64,000 nt of DNA from Candidatus Pelagibacter sp. RS39 (lineage in GTDB: Bacteria > Pseudomonadota > Alphaproteobacteria > Pelagibacterales > Pelagibacteraceae), in the NCBI RefSeq assembly GCF_002101315.1, contig NZ_CP020777.1, positions 372,001-436,000 on the forward strand, given 5' to 3'. The position numbers and the translations under genes are program-made. Positions 18,597 to 27,492 of the stretch are shown here, one piece after another. Position 1 is the first letter of the stretch; each line of letters starts with the position of its first letter. The notes under the pieces were generated by a model, which searched no databases, was not told the DNA's origin, and was given only the letters and a program-made list of their open reading frames with translations.

Positions 18597-18669
18597 TTTA
18601 TTTATATCTTAATAATTGAATTTCGTAATTTTATATACATATTAATGAAAAATTATCAAATAGAAGAAC

Positions 18670-19317
18670 ATGTTTAGTAAGATATTTCCAAAAATTCACG
18701 CTGAGGGATACAAGTTCCTAGTTATCTCAGGAATTATTACAATCGTATTTTATAGTTTTAGTAATTTTTTAGGTTTAATTGGTTTAGTTTTAACAATCTG
18801 GGTTTATTATTTTTTTAGAGATCCTGACAGAGTAATTATTGAAGATGATAATTATCTGGTTAGTCCTGCTGATGGTGAAATCATAAAAGTTGAGGAAACC
18901 GATGGTCCAAAAGAGTTGGGCTTAGAAAATAAAAAATTTAATAAAATTAGTGTTTTTATGAACGTATTTGATTGTCACGTTAATAGAACTCCATGTGCTG
19001 GTAAAATTGAGGAAATTTTATATAAACCCGGCACATTTGTGAATGCTTCTCTTGATAAAGCAAGTGAAGATAATGAGAGAAATTATTTTAAAATAAAGGA
19101 CACATATAATAATGACATTATAGTGGTTCAAATAGCAGGTTTGGTAGCGAGAAGAATAGTTTGTGAATCTAATAAAGATCAAGAGTTAAAACAAGGTGAG
19201 AGAATTGGAATGATAAGATTTGGAAGTAGAGCTGATGTATATTACGAAAACTACCAACCATTAGTAAAAGTAGGTCAAAAAGCTATTTCAGGGGAAACAC
19301 TGTTAGCTAAAAAATAA
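18670..19317 (+). CDS. psd: phosphatidylserine decarboxylase proenzyme
   Basis: Makes phosphatidylethanolamine from phosphatidylserine. The 215-residue protein is the short Psd class found in many alphaproteobacteria: two N-terminal membrane segments (about residues 16-47), VSPADGEIIKVEE, VFMNVFDCHVNRTPCAGKIE, and the self-processing site IRFGSRADVYY, where Gly-Ser cleavage generates the pyruvoyl group. pssA follows one base after the stop, so the two consecutive steps of PE synthesis are paired. Confidence 0.95.
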   Translation: MFSKIFPKIHAEGYKFLVISGIITIVFYSFSNFLGLIGLVLTIWVYYFFRDPDRVIIEDDNYLVSPADGEIIKVEETDGPKELGLENKKFNKISVFMNVFDCHVNRTPCAGKIEEILYKPGTFVNASLDKASEDNERNYFKIKDTYNNDIIVVQIAGLVARRIVCESNKDQELKQGERIGMIRFGSRADVYYENYQPLVKVGQKAISGETLLAKK

Positions 19318-19318
19318 A

Positions 19319-20122
19319 ATGGAACAACCTAAAAATAATTTAAAGATTGTAGCAGATAAAAAAAGAGCAAGAATGATCTTACCAAATATGCTTACACTTA
19401 TTGGGGTTTGCATTGGTTTAACATCAATACGATTTGCTCTAGATGGTAGGTTTGAACTTGCAATTATAGCAATTCTATTTGCTGCTTTAATCGATGGGCT
19501 TGATGGAAGAATAGCTAGATTAATCAGAGGTACTTCTAAAGTTGGAAAAGAATTAGATTCACTCACAGATATGATAAGTTTTGGAGTAGCGCCAGCATTT
19601 ATAATGTATTTCTGGAAACTTAATACTCTAGGAAGATTTGGTTGGTTGCTTTGTTTGGTGTATGTAATTTGTGTTGCATTACGTTTAGCACGTTTTAACA
19701 TTAACTCAAATCAAGAACCCTCATGGAGAGATAATTTTTTTGAGGGTGTCCCATCACCAGCTGGAGGAATTTTAGTTTTAACGCCTTTGATAATTAGTTT
19801 AAGCGGTTTTAATTTTGTTCAATTAAACTATGATTTAATGGTACCTGCCTTTTTTATCACAACTTCTTTTTTACTAATTAGCAAATTCCCAAGTTATTCA
19901 TTTAAAAAGATAGTGATACCTAGAAAGACAACAATATTCCTTTTATTTGGAATAGTTTTATTTTTTGGCCTGTTATTAATTTATACTTTTAATGTAATTG
20001 CAATTAGTGCAGCAATTTATGTGCTTTTATTACCTATAAGCTTCTTCCATTTTCAAAAAATTAAGAAACAACATGAAAATGACAAAATTCAAGACGATGA
20101 TGACCTTGAAGACGTACTTTAA
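19319..20122 (+). CDS. pssA: CDP-diacylglycerol-serine O-phosphatidyltransferase
   Basis: Condenses CDP-diacylglycerol with serine to give phosphatidylserine, the substrate of Psd. The 267-residue membrane protein has the CDP-alcohol phosphotransferase motif as DGLDGRIARLIRGTSKVGKE followed by LDSLTD (DG-x2-AR-x8-G-x3-D-x3-D), six or more hydrophobic helices, and an acidic cytoplasmic tail. It sits one base after psd and overlaps the next gene by one base (TAATG). Confidence 0.95.
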   Translation: MEQPKNNLKIVADKKRARMILPNMLTLIGVCIGLTSIRFALDGRFELAIIAILFAALIDGLDGRIARLIRGTSKVGKELDSLTDMISFGVAPAFIMYFWKLNTLGRFGWLLCLVYVICVALRLARFNINSNQEPSWRDNFFEGVPSPAGGILVLTPLIISLSGFNFVQLNYDLMVPAFFITTSFLLISKFPSYSFKKIVIPRKTTIFLLFGIVLFFGLLLIYTFNVIAISAAIYVLLLPISFFHFQKIKKQHENDKIQDDDDLEDVL

Positions 20123-21033
20123 TGAAAAAAAATGTAATCGTTTCTTTAGCTGATGCTAATTATTTTCCTTTACTAGATGAATTAGTAGATTCAATTAAAA
20201 GATTTAAACAGAGCGAAGATGTTGCCATCTGTATTTTGGATGCTGGATTAAAACAAGATCAGAGAGACAGTTTATCAAAAAAAGTCGATGAAATTAAAAA
20301 CGCTGAATGGGATATTGAAGTACCTGGTTATAAAGTTAAAGGTAAAGAGTGGTTAAAAAGTCAGGTCTCAAGAGCTTTTTTACCTAAATATTTTCCTAAC
20401 TACGAAAAATATCTGTGGATTGATTGTGATGCATGGGTAAATGATTGGAATTGTATAGATCTATATTTTAAGGCTTGTGATGATGGAAAGCTTGGAATTA
20501 CTCAAACAATTGGCCCAGGATATAAGATTACATCAAAAGTAAACTGGCTTTTTGGAAAACTAGCGATAATCAAATCTCAAAATTTTAAACACGCTGTAAA
20601 ATCAAAAATTAGTTATGCAGATGCTAGGAAATTAGCTTTTGCTCCACATATTAATATTGGAGTTTTTTCCTTAGAAAAAGACTCTAAGGGATGGAGCACT
20701 TGGCAAAATAATTTAGAGAAAACTCTAAAAGCAGGTAATATTTTTGGATCTGAAGGTTTAGCAATTAATATGTCTGTTTATATTGATGACTTAGAAACAG
20801 AGTTTCTTCCTTTAAATTGTAATTGGATCACAAGTAATTTACTTCCAAAATATGATCAGAAACAAAATACATTTGTTGAGCCTTACTTGCCAAATTATAA
20901 AATTGGCATAATGCATCTTGCGGCTGGTATTTGGAAAGATGGTAAAGATATGCGAATAGATAAAAGTATTAAAATTGAATTAGAAACTTTAGATAAAAAT
21001 AAAATACTTAAAAGTTTAAGATATAATACTTAA
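20122..21033 (+). CDS. putative GT-A glycosyltransferase
   Basis: A 303-residue soluble protein beginning MKKNVIVSLADANYFPLLDE, with SQVSRAFLPKYFPNYEKYLW and the DxD-type site IDCDAWVND at about residues 107-115. This is the layout of GT8-like enzymes that use nucleotide sugars. HINIGVFSLEKDSKGW and EGLAINMSVYIDDLETEFLP further resemble the acceptor side of these proteins. No membrane segment is seen. It is co-transcribed with phospholipid genes (TAATG overlap with pssA), so lipid or envelope glycosylation is an inference only. Substrate unknown. Confidence 0.65.
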   Translation: MKKNVIVSLADANYFPLLDELVDSIKRFKQSEDVAICILDAGLKQDQRDSLSKKVDEIKNAEWDIEVPGYKVKGKEWLKSQVSRAFLPKYFPNYEKYLWIDCDAWVNDWNCIDLYFKACDDGKLGITQTIGPGYKITSKVNWLFGKLAIIKSQNFKHAVKSKISYADARKLAFAPHINIGVFSLEKDSKGWSTWQNNLEKTLKAGNIFGSEGLAINMSVYIDDLETEFLPLNCNWITSNLLPKYDQKQNTFVEPYLPNYKIGIMHLAAGIWKDGKDMRIDKSIKIELETLDKNKILKSLRYNT

Positions 21034-21645
21034 TTGAAAAAAAATAAGATTTCAAAAAATTGGGTAAATAAACAAAGACGCGATACTTATGTACGTCAAT
21101 CAAAAGTTGACGGTTATCGAGCTAGGTCTGCATATAAACTAAAAGAGATAGATGAAAAATTTAGAATATTTAAAGGTGGAATGTCGGTTGTAGATATTGG
21201 AGCTGCTCCTGGGAGTTGGTCACAATATGTTGCAAAAGTAGTTAAGAGTGGAAAGATAATCTCTGTTGATTTAAAAGAAATGGAAAATATTGAAAATACA
21301 CTTCAAATTAAGGGTGACTTTACTTCAATCGATACTCAAAACCAGATAAAAGATTATCTTAAAAAAAAACCTGATGTAGTCATGTCTGATATGGCCGTAA
21401 ACACAACTGGGATAAAAAATATCGATTCAATTCAGACTGGTGAATTGTGCAAAGAGGCTATGGTTTTTTCAAAAGATGTGATTTCAGAAAAGGGTTTTTT
21501 TATATCAAAAATATTTATGGGAAGTACCTTCAATGAAATTGTCGCACTAGGAAAAAAAATTTTTAAAGAAGTGAAGGTTTTTAAACCCAAATCAAGTAGA
21601 AAAGATTCTAAAGAAAGTTTTATAATTTGTAAAAATCTTAGATAG
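21034..21645 (+). CDS. rlmE: 23S rRNA (uridine-2'-O-)-methyltransferase
   Basis: RlmE/FtsJ methylates U2552 in the A-loop of 23S rRNA. The 203-residue protein has SAYKLKEIDEKF (catalytic Lys), the SAM-binding VDIGAAPGSWSQYV, the SDMAVNTTG block (Asp), FISKIFMGS (Lys) and the terminal SRKDSKESFIICKN (Glu), the K-D-K-E tetrad of the family. The start codon appears to be TTG at 21034, directly after the preceding TAA; no ATG lies upstream in frame, and the first internal ATG would remove the catalytic N-terminal part. Confidence 0.93.
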   Translation: MKKNKISKNWVNKQRRDTYVRQSKVDGYRARSAYKLKEIDEKFRIFKGGMSVVDIGAAPGSWSQYVAKVVKSGKIISVDLKEMENIENTLQIKGDFTSIDTQNQIKDYLKKKPDVVMSDMAVNTTGIKNIDSIQTGELCKEAMVFSKDVISEKGFFISKIFMGSTFNEIVALGKKIFKEVKVFKPKSSRKDSKESFIICKNLR

Positions 21646-21676
21646 TTTCTTTAAATTTTAGGGGAATCGTATATAA

Positions 21677-22759
21677 ATGATCATGGTTCCTATAAAAGAA
21701 GCACTTACCTTTGATGATGTAACACTAGTTCCTAAGTACTCTGAGATTTTACCTTCAGAAGTTGATACCAGCATAAAACTTACAAATTATCTAAAACTGA
21801 ATATTCCTTTATTATCCTCAGCTATGGATACTGTTACCGAAAGCAAAATGGCAATCGCGATTGCAAAAGCTGGAGGAATCGGAATTATTCATAGAAATTT
21901 AGATGTAAAAAAACAAATTCTTGAAATTAGAAAAGTAAAAAAACAAAAACTTTTAGTAGGTGCTGCTGTTGGAGCAGGACCTAGTGAGTTTAAAAGAGCA
22001 GAGGCAATACTTAAAGAAAAAATTAATATGATTGTGGTTGATACTGCTCATGGACATACGAAAAAGGTCTCTGAAATAATAAAGTTTATCAAAAAAACAA
22101 AAGATAAAAAAACTGCTCTTTGTGCTGGAAATATTGCTACACCAGCTGCAGCAAAATTTTTGTTAAAGCTTGGTGTTGATGTCATTAAAGTTGGAATAGG
22201 ACCCGGATCAATATGTACTACAAGATTAGTTGCAGGTATTGGTGTCCCACAACTTAGTGCAATACTAGAAGTTAGAAATGGAATAAAAAATAAGAATGTG
22301 AAAATCATTTCTGATGGTGGGATAAAATATTCAGGCGATTTAGCAAAAGCATTCGCTGCTGGAGCAGATGCAGTTATGATCGGTTCTTTATTTGCAGGGA
22401 CAGATGAAGCACCAGGAAAATTAATTAGGAGAAATGGTAAATTATTTAAAAATTTTAGAGGCATGGGTTCAGTTGGTGCTATGAATAAAGGATCTGCTGA
22501 TCGATACTTTCAATCAAAACAAAAAGATACATCTAAATATGTACCTGAGGGAGTAGAAGGATTTGCCAAATATAAAGGTAAAGTTGATAGTATTATATTT
22601 AAGTTAATTGGTGGATTAAGATCATCAATGGGATACTTAGGATCAAAACAAATTAAATATTTAAGAGACAAACCACAATTTGTTAAAATAACAAAAGCAG
22701 GTTTTTATGAGAGTATGGTTCATAATGTTGATATAGTTAAAAGCGACAATAAATATTAA
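21677..22759 (+). CDS. guaB: IMP dehydrogenase lacking the CBS (Bateman) domains
   Basis: Oxidises IMP to XMP, the first committed step to GMP. The 360-residue protein has the TIM-barrel IMPDH core: FDDVTLVPKYSEILPSEVDT, NIPLLSSAMDTVTE, catalytic Cys180 in GIGPGSICTTRLVAG, GGIKYSGDLAKAFAAGADAV, and the flap with the Arg-Tyr pair in SADRYFQ and VPEGVEG, which distinguishes IMPDH from GMP reductase. The usual 110-120 residue CBS pair is missing: the sequence passes from HRNLDVKKQILEIRKVKK straight to LLVGAAVGAG. Start may be the ATG at 21677 or 21683. guaA lies one small gene downstream. Confidence 0.93.
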   Translation: MIMVPIKEALTFDDVTLVPKYSEILPSEVDTSIKLTNYLKLNIPLLSSAMDTVTESKMAIAIAKAGGIGIIHRNLDVKKQILEIRKVKKQKLLVGAAVGAGPSEFKRAEAILKEKINMIVVDTAHGHTKKVSEIIKFIKKTKDKKTALCAGNIATPAAAKFLLKLGVDVIKVGIGPGSICTTRLVAGIGVPQLSAILEVRNGIKNKNVKIISDGGIKYSGDLAKAFAAGADAVMIGSLFAGTDEAPGKLIRRNGKLFKNFRGMGSVGAMNKGSADRYFQSKQKDTSKYVPEGVEGFAKYKGKVDSIIFKLIGGLRSSMGYLGSKQIKYLRDKPQFVKITKAGFYESMVHNVDIVKSDNKY

Positions 22760-23196
22760 TGAAAAAAATCCTAAAAATAACAGTTCTTTTTTATCTTTTA
22801 ATCAATATTTTAAATGTTTCCTCAAGTAATGAAAATTTTTTTAATAAAGGTCTAGAACTTTACAAAAAAGAAAAGTTTGAAGATGCTCGATTTATGTTTG
22901 AGAGAAGCATTGTATTTAACCCAAAACATTCTAATTCGTATTTATATTTAGCTAAAATTTATAATCAGGAAAAAAATCAAAAAAAAGAAGAAAAAAATTT
23001 AGAGGCAACTCTATTAATCGAACCAGATAATGAGGAGGCAATATTAATGTTAATGAAAATAGCATTAGAAAAATCAAATTATTCTAGAGTAAAGAACTTA
23101 TCAGAAGACTTTGTTAAAGTTTGCAAAAATTTGTGTAATGAAAATAAAAGTATTTTAGAGTCTTTAGCAAACTTAGAACCAAAAAATGAGTCTTGA
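22759..23196 (+). CDS. small exported TPR protein
   Basis: A 145-residue protein with a signal-peptide-like start ([20 protein letters not shown]) and two to three tetratricopeptide repeats ([60 protein letters not shown]). TPR proteins mediate protein contacts; no partner can be named. It is embedded between guaB (TAATG overlap) and guaA (11-base overlap), so it is co-translated with purine genes, probably for packing rather than function. Confidence 0.75.
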   Translation: MKKILKITVLFYLLINILNVSSSNENFFNKGLELYKKEKFEDARFMFERSIVFNPKHSNSYLYLAKIYNQEKNQKKEEKNLEATLLIEPDNEEAILMLMKIALEKSNYSRVKNLSEDFVKVCKNLCNENKSILESLANLEPKNES

Positions 23197-24748
23197 TCAA
23201 AATCTAAATAAAATTTTAATTGTTGATTTTGGTTCACAATTTACACAATTAATAGCTAGAAGGATTAGAGAATTAGGAATATTTTCTGAGATTATAAGTC
23301 ATAAAAAAATTAAGAACAAAGATATCAATTATACAGTCAAAGGTATTATTTTATCTGGTGGTCCACTTAATGTTTATCAAATCAACAAATATTCATTTGA
23401 TAAAAAAATAATTCAAAAGGGAGTTCCAGTTTTAGGTATTTGTTTTGGGCATCAAATAATATCTAAATTGAATGGTGGGAAAGTAAAACAGTCAAAACAT
23501 AGAGAGTTTGGTTTAGCTAATATCTCAAAAAAAAATAATAGTCTCTTAATCAAAAATTTATTTAATAAAAAAAAATCAATAAAAGTTTGGATGAGTCATG
23601 CAGATCAAGTTTCCAAATTGCCAAAAAATTTTAAGATTATTGCTTCTAGTCAAAATTCTAAATTTGCAGTAGTTGAAAATAGATTAAAGAATTATTATGG
23701 AGTTCAATTTCATCCAGAGGTAACGCATACAGAAAATGGAAAAAAACTAATAAGTAATTTTATATTTTTGATATGCAAAATGAGAAAAAATTGGTCTTCT
23801 AAAGATCAAAAAATAAAATTGATAAAAGATGTAAGAAAAATGGTAGGAGATAATAAAGTCATTTGCGCTTTATCAGGTGGAGTAGATAGCAGTGTAGTTG
23901 CACAATTATTAAATAAAGCAATTGGTAAAAATTTACATTGTATTTTTGTTAATACGGGTCTCTTAAGAAAAAATGAAGAAAAACAAGTTGTTGCAACATT
24001 TAAAAAAAGATTAAAGATTAATCTTACTTACGTGAATGCTGAAAGGGAGTTTATAAGAAAATTAACAAACATCTCCGATCCTGAAAAGAAAAGAAAGATA
24101 ATAGGAAATTTATTTATTAAGATATTCGAACGGTATGCCAAAAAAATTAAAAATGTAAAATTTTTAGCTCAAGGAACACTTTATCCTGACTTAATAGAAA
24201 GTAGATCAGTTACTGGCAGTCAAACTTCTAAAATAAAATCTCACCATAATGTTGGAGGCCTACCCAAAAAAATGAAACTAAAACTAGTCGAACCATTAAA
24301 ATTTTTATTCAAGGACGAGGTTAGAAAACTGGGATTAGAGCTTAATCTTAGTAAAGAAATTATTTCTCGTCATCCTTTCCCAGGACCAGGTCTAGCAATA
24401 AGAATGCCTGGAATAATAACAAAAGAAAAAATTAATATTTTGAAAGAAGCTGATCATTATTTTATTCAAGCTTTAAGAGATCACAATTTATACCATAAAA
24501 TTTGGCAAGCTTATGCTGCATTACTTCCAGTTAAAACAGTAGGAGTAATGGGCGATAACAGAACTTACGAATATTTATGTTTACTTAGAGCGATCACCTC
24601 TGAAGATGGTATGACTGCAGATTTTTACGAATTTAAAAAATCATTTATACAGGAAATTTCAAATAAAATAGTGAATAGTATTAGAGGGATTAATAGAGTA
24701 GTTTACGATATAACTTCGAAACCGCCGAGCACAATCGAATTAGAGTAA
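23186..24748 (+). CDS. guaA: GMP synthase (glutamine-hydrolysing)
   Basis: Amidates XMP to GMP. The 520-residue protein has an N-terminal class I glutamine amidotransferase domain with GICFGHQII (Cys86) and [13 protein letters not shown] (His, Glu), then the ATP pyrophosphatase domain with the P-loop [40 protein letters not shown] and the C-terminal dimerisation domain ending [14 protein letters not shown]. All catalytic residues are present. The stop abuts the panB start directly. Confidence 0.97.
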   Translation: MSLDQNLNKILIVDFGSQFTQLIARRIRELGIFSEIISHKKIKNKDINYTVKGIILSGGPLNVYQINKYSFDKKIIQKGVPVLGICFGHQIISKLNGGKVKQSKHREFGLANISKKNNSLLIKNLFNKKKSIKVWMSHADQVSKLPKNFKIIASSQNSKFAVVENRLKNYYGVQFHPEVTHTENGKKLISNFIFLICKMRKNWSSKDQKIKLIKDVRKMVGDNKVICALSGGVDSSVVAQLLNKAIGKNLHCIFVNTGLLRKNEEKQVVATFKKRLKINLTYVNAEREFIRKLTNISDPEKKRKIIGNLFIKIFERYAKKIKNVKFLAQGTLYPDLIESRSVTGSQTSKIKSHHNVGGLPKKMKLKLVEPLKFLFKDEVRKLGLELNLSKEIISRHPFPGPGLAIRMPGIITKEKINILKEADHYFIQALRDHNLYHKIWQAYAALLPVKTVGVMGDNRTYEYLCLLRAITSEDGMTADFYEFKKSFIQEISNKIVNSIRGINRVVYDITSKPPSTIELE

Positions 24749-25528
24749 ATGAACAAAAAGATAAAAAAAATTCTTAATAAAAAGAATAAATCTAAAATTA
24801 TTTGTCTTACAGCATATTCAAAAAATGTTGCCTCAATTCTTGATAAACATTGTGATTTAGTACTGGTTGGGGACTCTCTCGGATCAGTTTTGTATAACTT
24901 CAAGTCCACTAGGCAAGTGACTTTGCAGACCATGATTAACCACTCTAAAAGTGTCAGGCTTGGTATTAAGAAATCACTAATGGTTGTTGATATGCCCTAT
25001 AATACATATCGAAATCCAAGTGAGGCTTTGAAGAATTCAAAACTGGTTATGAAAGAAACCAAATGTGATGCAGTTAAGTTAGAAGGAGGAAAAAAGATAA
25101 TTCCTATAGTTAAAAGATTGATTAAAAATAAAATACCAGTCATGGGCCATGTCGGAATATTACCTCAGACAGATAAAAAATTTACTTTTAAAGGGAAAAA
25201 ATTAAAGGAAAGTGAGAGATTGCTAAAAGATACTAAACTTTTAGAAAATGCTGGAGTTTTTTCGATTGTATTAGAATGTGTAGAAACAAAATTGTCTAAG
25301 AAAATATCCAATCATATAAAAATTCCAACAATAGGTATTGGTTCTTCAGTTAATTGTGATGGTCAAGTTTTAGTGATTGATGATTTAATAGGATTAAGTC
25401 AAAGTAAATTAAAATTTGTTAAAAGATTTGTTGATATAACAAAGCTGATTGAAACTGGTGTGAAAAAATTTAAATCTGAAGTATTAAAAAAACAATTTCC
25501 TAAAGCTAAACATTCTTTTTCCAAATGA
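24749..25528 (+). CDS. panB: 3-methyl-2-oxobutanoate hydroxymethyltransferase
   Basis: Transfers a hydroxymethyl group from methylenetetrahydrofolate to ketoisovalerate, giving ketopantoate for coenzyme A. The 259-residue protein has LTAYSKNVASILDKHCDLVLVGDSLG (metal-binding Asp), VVDMPYNTY, KLEGGKKIIPIVKRLIKNKI, VMGHVGILPQT and the ECV...PTIGIGSSVNCDGQVLVIDDL region. No panC is adjacent in the window. It follows guaA without spacing and overlaps the next gene by ATGA. Confidence 0.94.
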   Translation: MNKKIKKILNKKNKSKIICLTAYSKNVASILDKHCDLVLVGDSLGSVLYNFKSTRQVTLQTMINHSKSVRLGIKKSLMVVDMPYNTYRNPSEALKNSKLVMKETKCDAVKLEGGKKIIPIVKRLIKNKIPVMGHVGILPQTDKKFTFKGKKLKESERLLKDTKLLENAGVFSIVLECVETKLSKKISNHIKIPTIGIGSSVNCDGQVLVIDDLIGLSQSKLKFVKRFVDITKLIETGVKKFKSEVLKKQFPKAKHSFSK

Positions 25529-26268
25529 AACTGAATAAGATAGAGCCAAAATTTATAAATAAAAATAATCCAAGAATAGGTTTAATAACTTTAGCTAGCG
25601 ATTTTAGAATTGAAAAAGATTTTAATGATGTAATTTATGGAAAAAACATAGATTTATATTCGAATAGAATAAATTGTTACAATCCTCTGACTAACGAAAC
25701 TTTGAAAAAGATGGCAGATGACATTCCAGAAGTGACCAAAAATATTTTGCCAGATCAAAAATTAGATTGTGTTGCTTATGGATGTACATCAGGAACTATT
25801 GCTGCAGGCTATCAATCAATCTATGAAAAAGTAAATTTAGCAAAACCCAATACAAAAGTAACAACACCTATTACTTCTGCAATTAACGCTCTTAAATCAC
25901 TTAAGATAAATAAGGTTTCAATATTTACTCCATATACTGATGAGATTAATCAATCAGTTATTAATTATTTCAATAATGAAAAAATAGAAATTTCTGAACT
26001 ATCATATTTTGATATTGCTTCTGATTTGGATATAGGAAAAGTTGATCCACAACATTTATTTGATGTTTTAATTAAACAAGATTTGTCAAATAGCGATGCG
26101 TTGTTTGTGTCTTGCACTGCACTCCCTGTATTATCGATTATCGATGAAATAGAAAAAAAATTAGGCAAGGTAATTTTATCAAGTAATCAAACTTTAATTT
26201 GGGATACACTTAAACAAGTGAACAATCAAAATAAGGTTGATGGTTATGGGATATTATTTAACAGTTAG
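25525..26268 (+). CDS. EutA-like Asp/Glu racemase-superfamily protein
   Basis: The 247-residue protein belongs to the maleate isomerase / arylmalonate decarboxylase / EutA branch of the Asp/Glu racemase superfamily. The two catalytic cysteines are in VAYGCTSGTIAAGYQ and FVSCTALPVLSIIDEIEKKL, followed by SSNQTLIWDTL. EutA is encoded with ectoine-degradation genes in many alphaproteobacteria, though its reaction is not firmly established. Its placement three bases before an ectoine-hydrolase-like gene supports that association. Other members act on maleate or aryl malonates, so the substrate is open. Confidence 0.7.
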   Translation: MKLNKIEPKFINKNNPRIGLITLASDFRIEKDFNDVIYGKNIDLYSNRINCYNPLTNETLKKMADDIPEVTKNILPDQKLDCVAYGCTSGTIAAGYQSIYEKVNLAKPNTKVTTPITSAINALKSLKINKVSIFTPYTDEINQSVINYFNNEKIEISELSYFDIASDLDIGKVDPQHLFDVLIKQDLSNSDALFVSCTALPVLSIIDEIEKKLGKVILSSNQTLIWDTLKQVNNQNKVDGYGILFNS

Positions 26269-26271
26269 TTT

Positions 26272-27441
26272 ATGAATTTTTCAATTGAAGAATATAAATC
26301 TAGATTAAAAAAAGTTCAAAGTTCAATGCAAGACAAAGGAATTGAGATTTTGATTTCACAAGATCCATCAAATATGAATTATCTTACAGGTTATGATGCG
26401 TGGTCTTTCTATTATGCTCAATGCGTGATTGTTCATGCAAATGCTGAAGAACCAATTTGCTTTGTAAGAGATCAAGATGCTGGTGGTGCTTATATTAAAA
26501 CTTATTTGAAAGATGAAAGTATAATTAAGTACCATGAGAAATATATTCATACCTGGCCGCTACATCCTTACGATGCCTTAGTTGATTTATTTAAGGAAAA
26601 AAAATGGGATAAATTATCCATAGGCGTTGAAATGGATAGCCATTATTTTACTGCTTATTGTTATGAAAAAATAAAAAAAGGGTTACCCAATGCAAAATTG
26701 TTAGACAGTGAACGATTAGTGAATTGGGTTAGGCTTGTTAAGTCAGATGCTGAAATAGAATATATGAAAGCAGCAGCAAAAATTACCCAATTAGGTATGA
26801 AAAAAGCTTTTGAAGTAATAAATCCAGGTGTAAGGCAATGTGATGCTGTTTCAGAAATATGGTCGTCACTTGTAAAAGGTACCTCAGAATTCGGCGGGGA
26901 TTATGCCTCAATAGTGCCAATGCTACCGACTGGAAAAGGAACTTCTGCATCCCATTTAACTTGGACTGAAGATAAATTTGTTGAAGGTGAAGCAACTATT
27001 ATAGAATTATCTGGTGTTAATAAAAAGTATCATTGTCCAATGGCCAGAACAGTTTTACTTGGAGATCCTGATCAAAAAAAGATTGATACAATGAAAAAAA
27101 CTAACGAGGCACTTCAAGCTGGTATTGATCAAGTTAAAGCAGGAAATACTGCTGATGATGTTGCACAAGCATTTTGGAAAATATTAGATAAATACAAAAT
27201 AGAAAAAACCTCAAGGACTGGTTATTCAATTGGGATAGGTTATCCACCTGATTGGGGCGAACATACTTTAAATATCTCAAAAGGTGATATGACATTGTTA
27301 CAACCCAATGTTACTTTTCATATGATTGCAGTAATGCAATTTGGAAATTGGGGAGTTGAAGCGTCAGAAGCTATTAGAGTAACTGATAAAGGATCAGAAT
27401 TATTTTGTAATTTCTCAAGAGAACTTCACGTTAAAAGCTAA
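26272..27441 (+). CDS. doeA: ectoine hydrolase-like M24-family protein (DoeA/EutD)
   Basis: The 389-residue protein has a creatinase-type N-terminal domain (NYLTGYDAWSFYYAQ, FVRDQDAGGAY, IGVEMDSHYFTAY) and a pita-bread C-terminal domain. Where metallopeptidases of M24 have metal-binding Asp residues, this protein has TIIELSGVNKKYHCPMARTV, and Glu245 in IELSG corresponds to the glutamate proposed to form the covalent intermediate in EutD. These features point to ectoine/hydroxyectoine ring opening to N-acetyl-diaminobutyrate rather than dipeptide cleavage. The deacetylase DoeB is not adjacent; an M20 enzyme 11 kb away is a different family. Confidence 0.75.
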   Translation: MNFSIEEYKSRLKKVQSSMQDKGIEILISQDPSNMNYLTGYDAWSFYYAQCVIVHANAEEPICFVRDQDAGGAYIKTYLKDESIIKYHEKYIHTWPLHPYDALVDLFKEKKWDKLSIGVEMDSHYFTAYCYEKIKKGLPNAKLLDSERLVNWVRLVKSDAEIEYMKAAAKITQLGMKKAFEVINPGVRQCDAVSEIWSSLVKGTSEFGGDYASIVPMLPTGKGTSASHLTWTEDKFVEGEATIIELSGVNKKYHCPMARTVLLGDPDQKKIDTMKKTNEALQAGIDQVKAGNTADDVAQAFWKILDKYKIEKTSRTGYSIGIGYPPDWGEHTLNISKGDMTLLQPNVTFHMIAVMQFGNWGVEASEAIRVTDKGSELFCNFSRELHVKS

Positions 27442-27451
27442 TTATTAAAGG

Positions 27452-27480
27452 TTGATATTTATTCCTACAAATGTTTTAAA
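27452..27480 (+). promoter_or_regulatory. promoter upstream of the ABC transporter ATPase
   Basis: TTGATA (27452-27457), 17-bp spacer, TTTAAA (27475-27480), with the ATG at 27493. The predicted start would leave a leader of only about five bases, so the message may be nearly leaderless; no Shine-Dalgarno is visible. Confidence 0.45.
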
Positions 27481-27492
27481 GTTGCTTAAATT

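Noticed and set aside
22048..22464. A 138-residue reverse frame inside guaB
   Set aside because: It lies wholly within a well-supported gene, has low-complexity Pro/Ala/Ile composition and no recognisable domain; it is a shadow frame.
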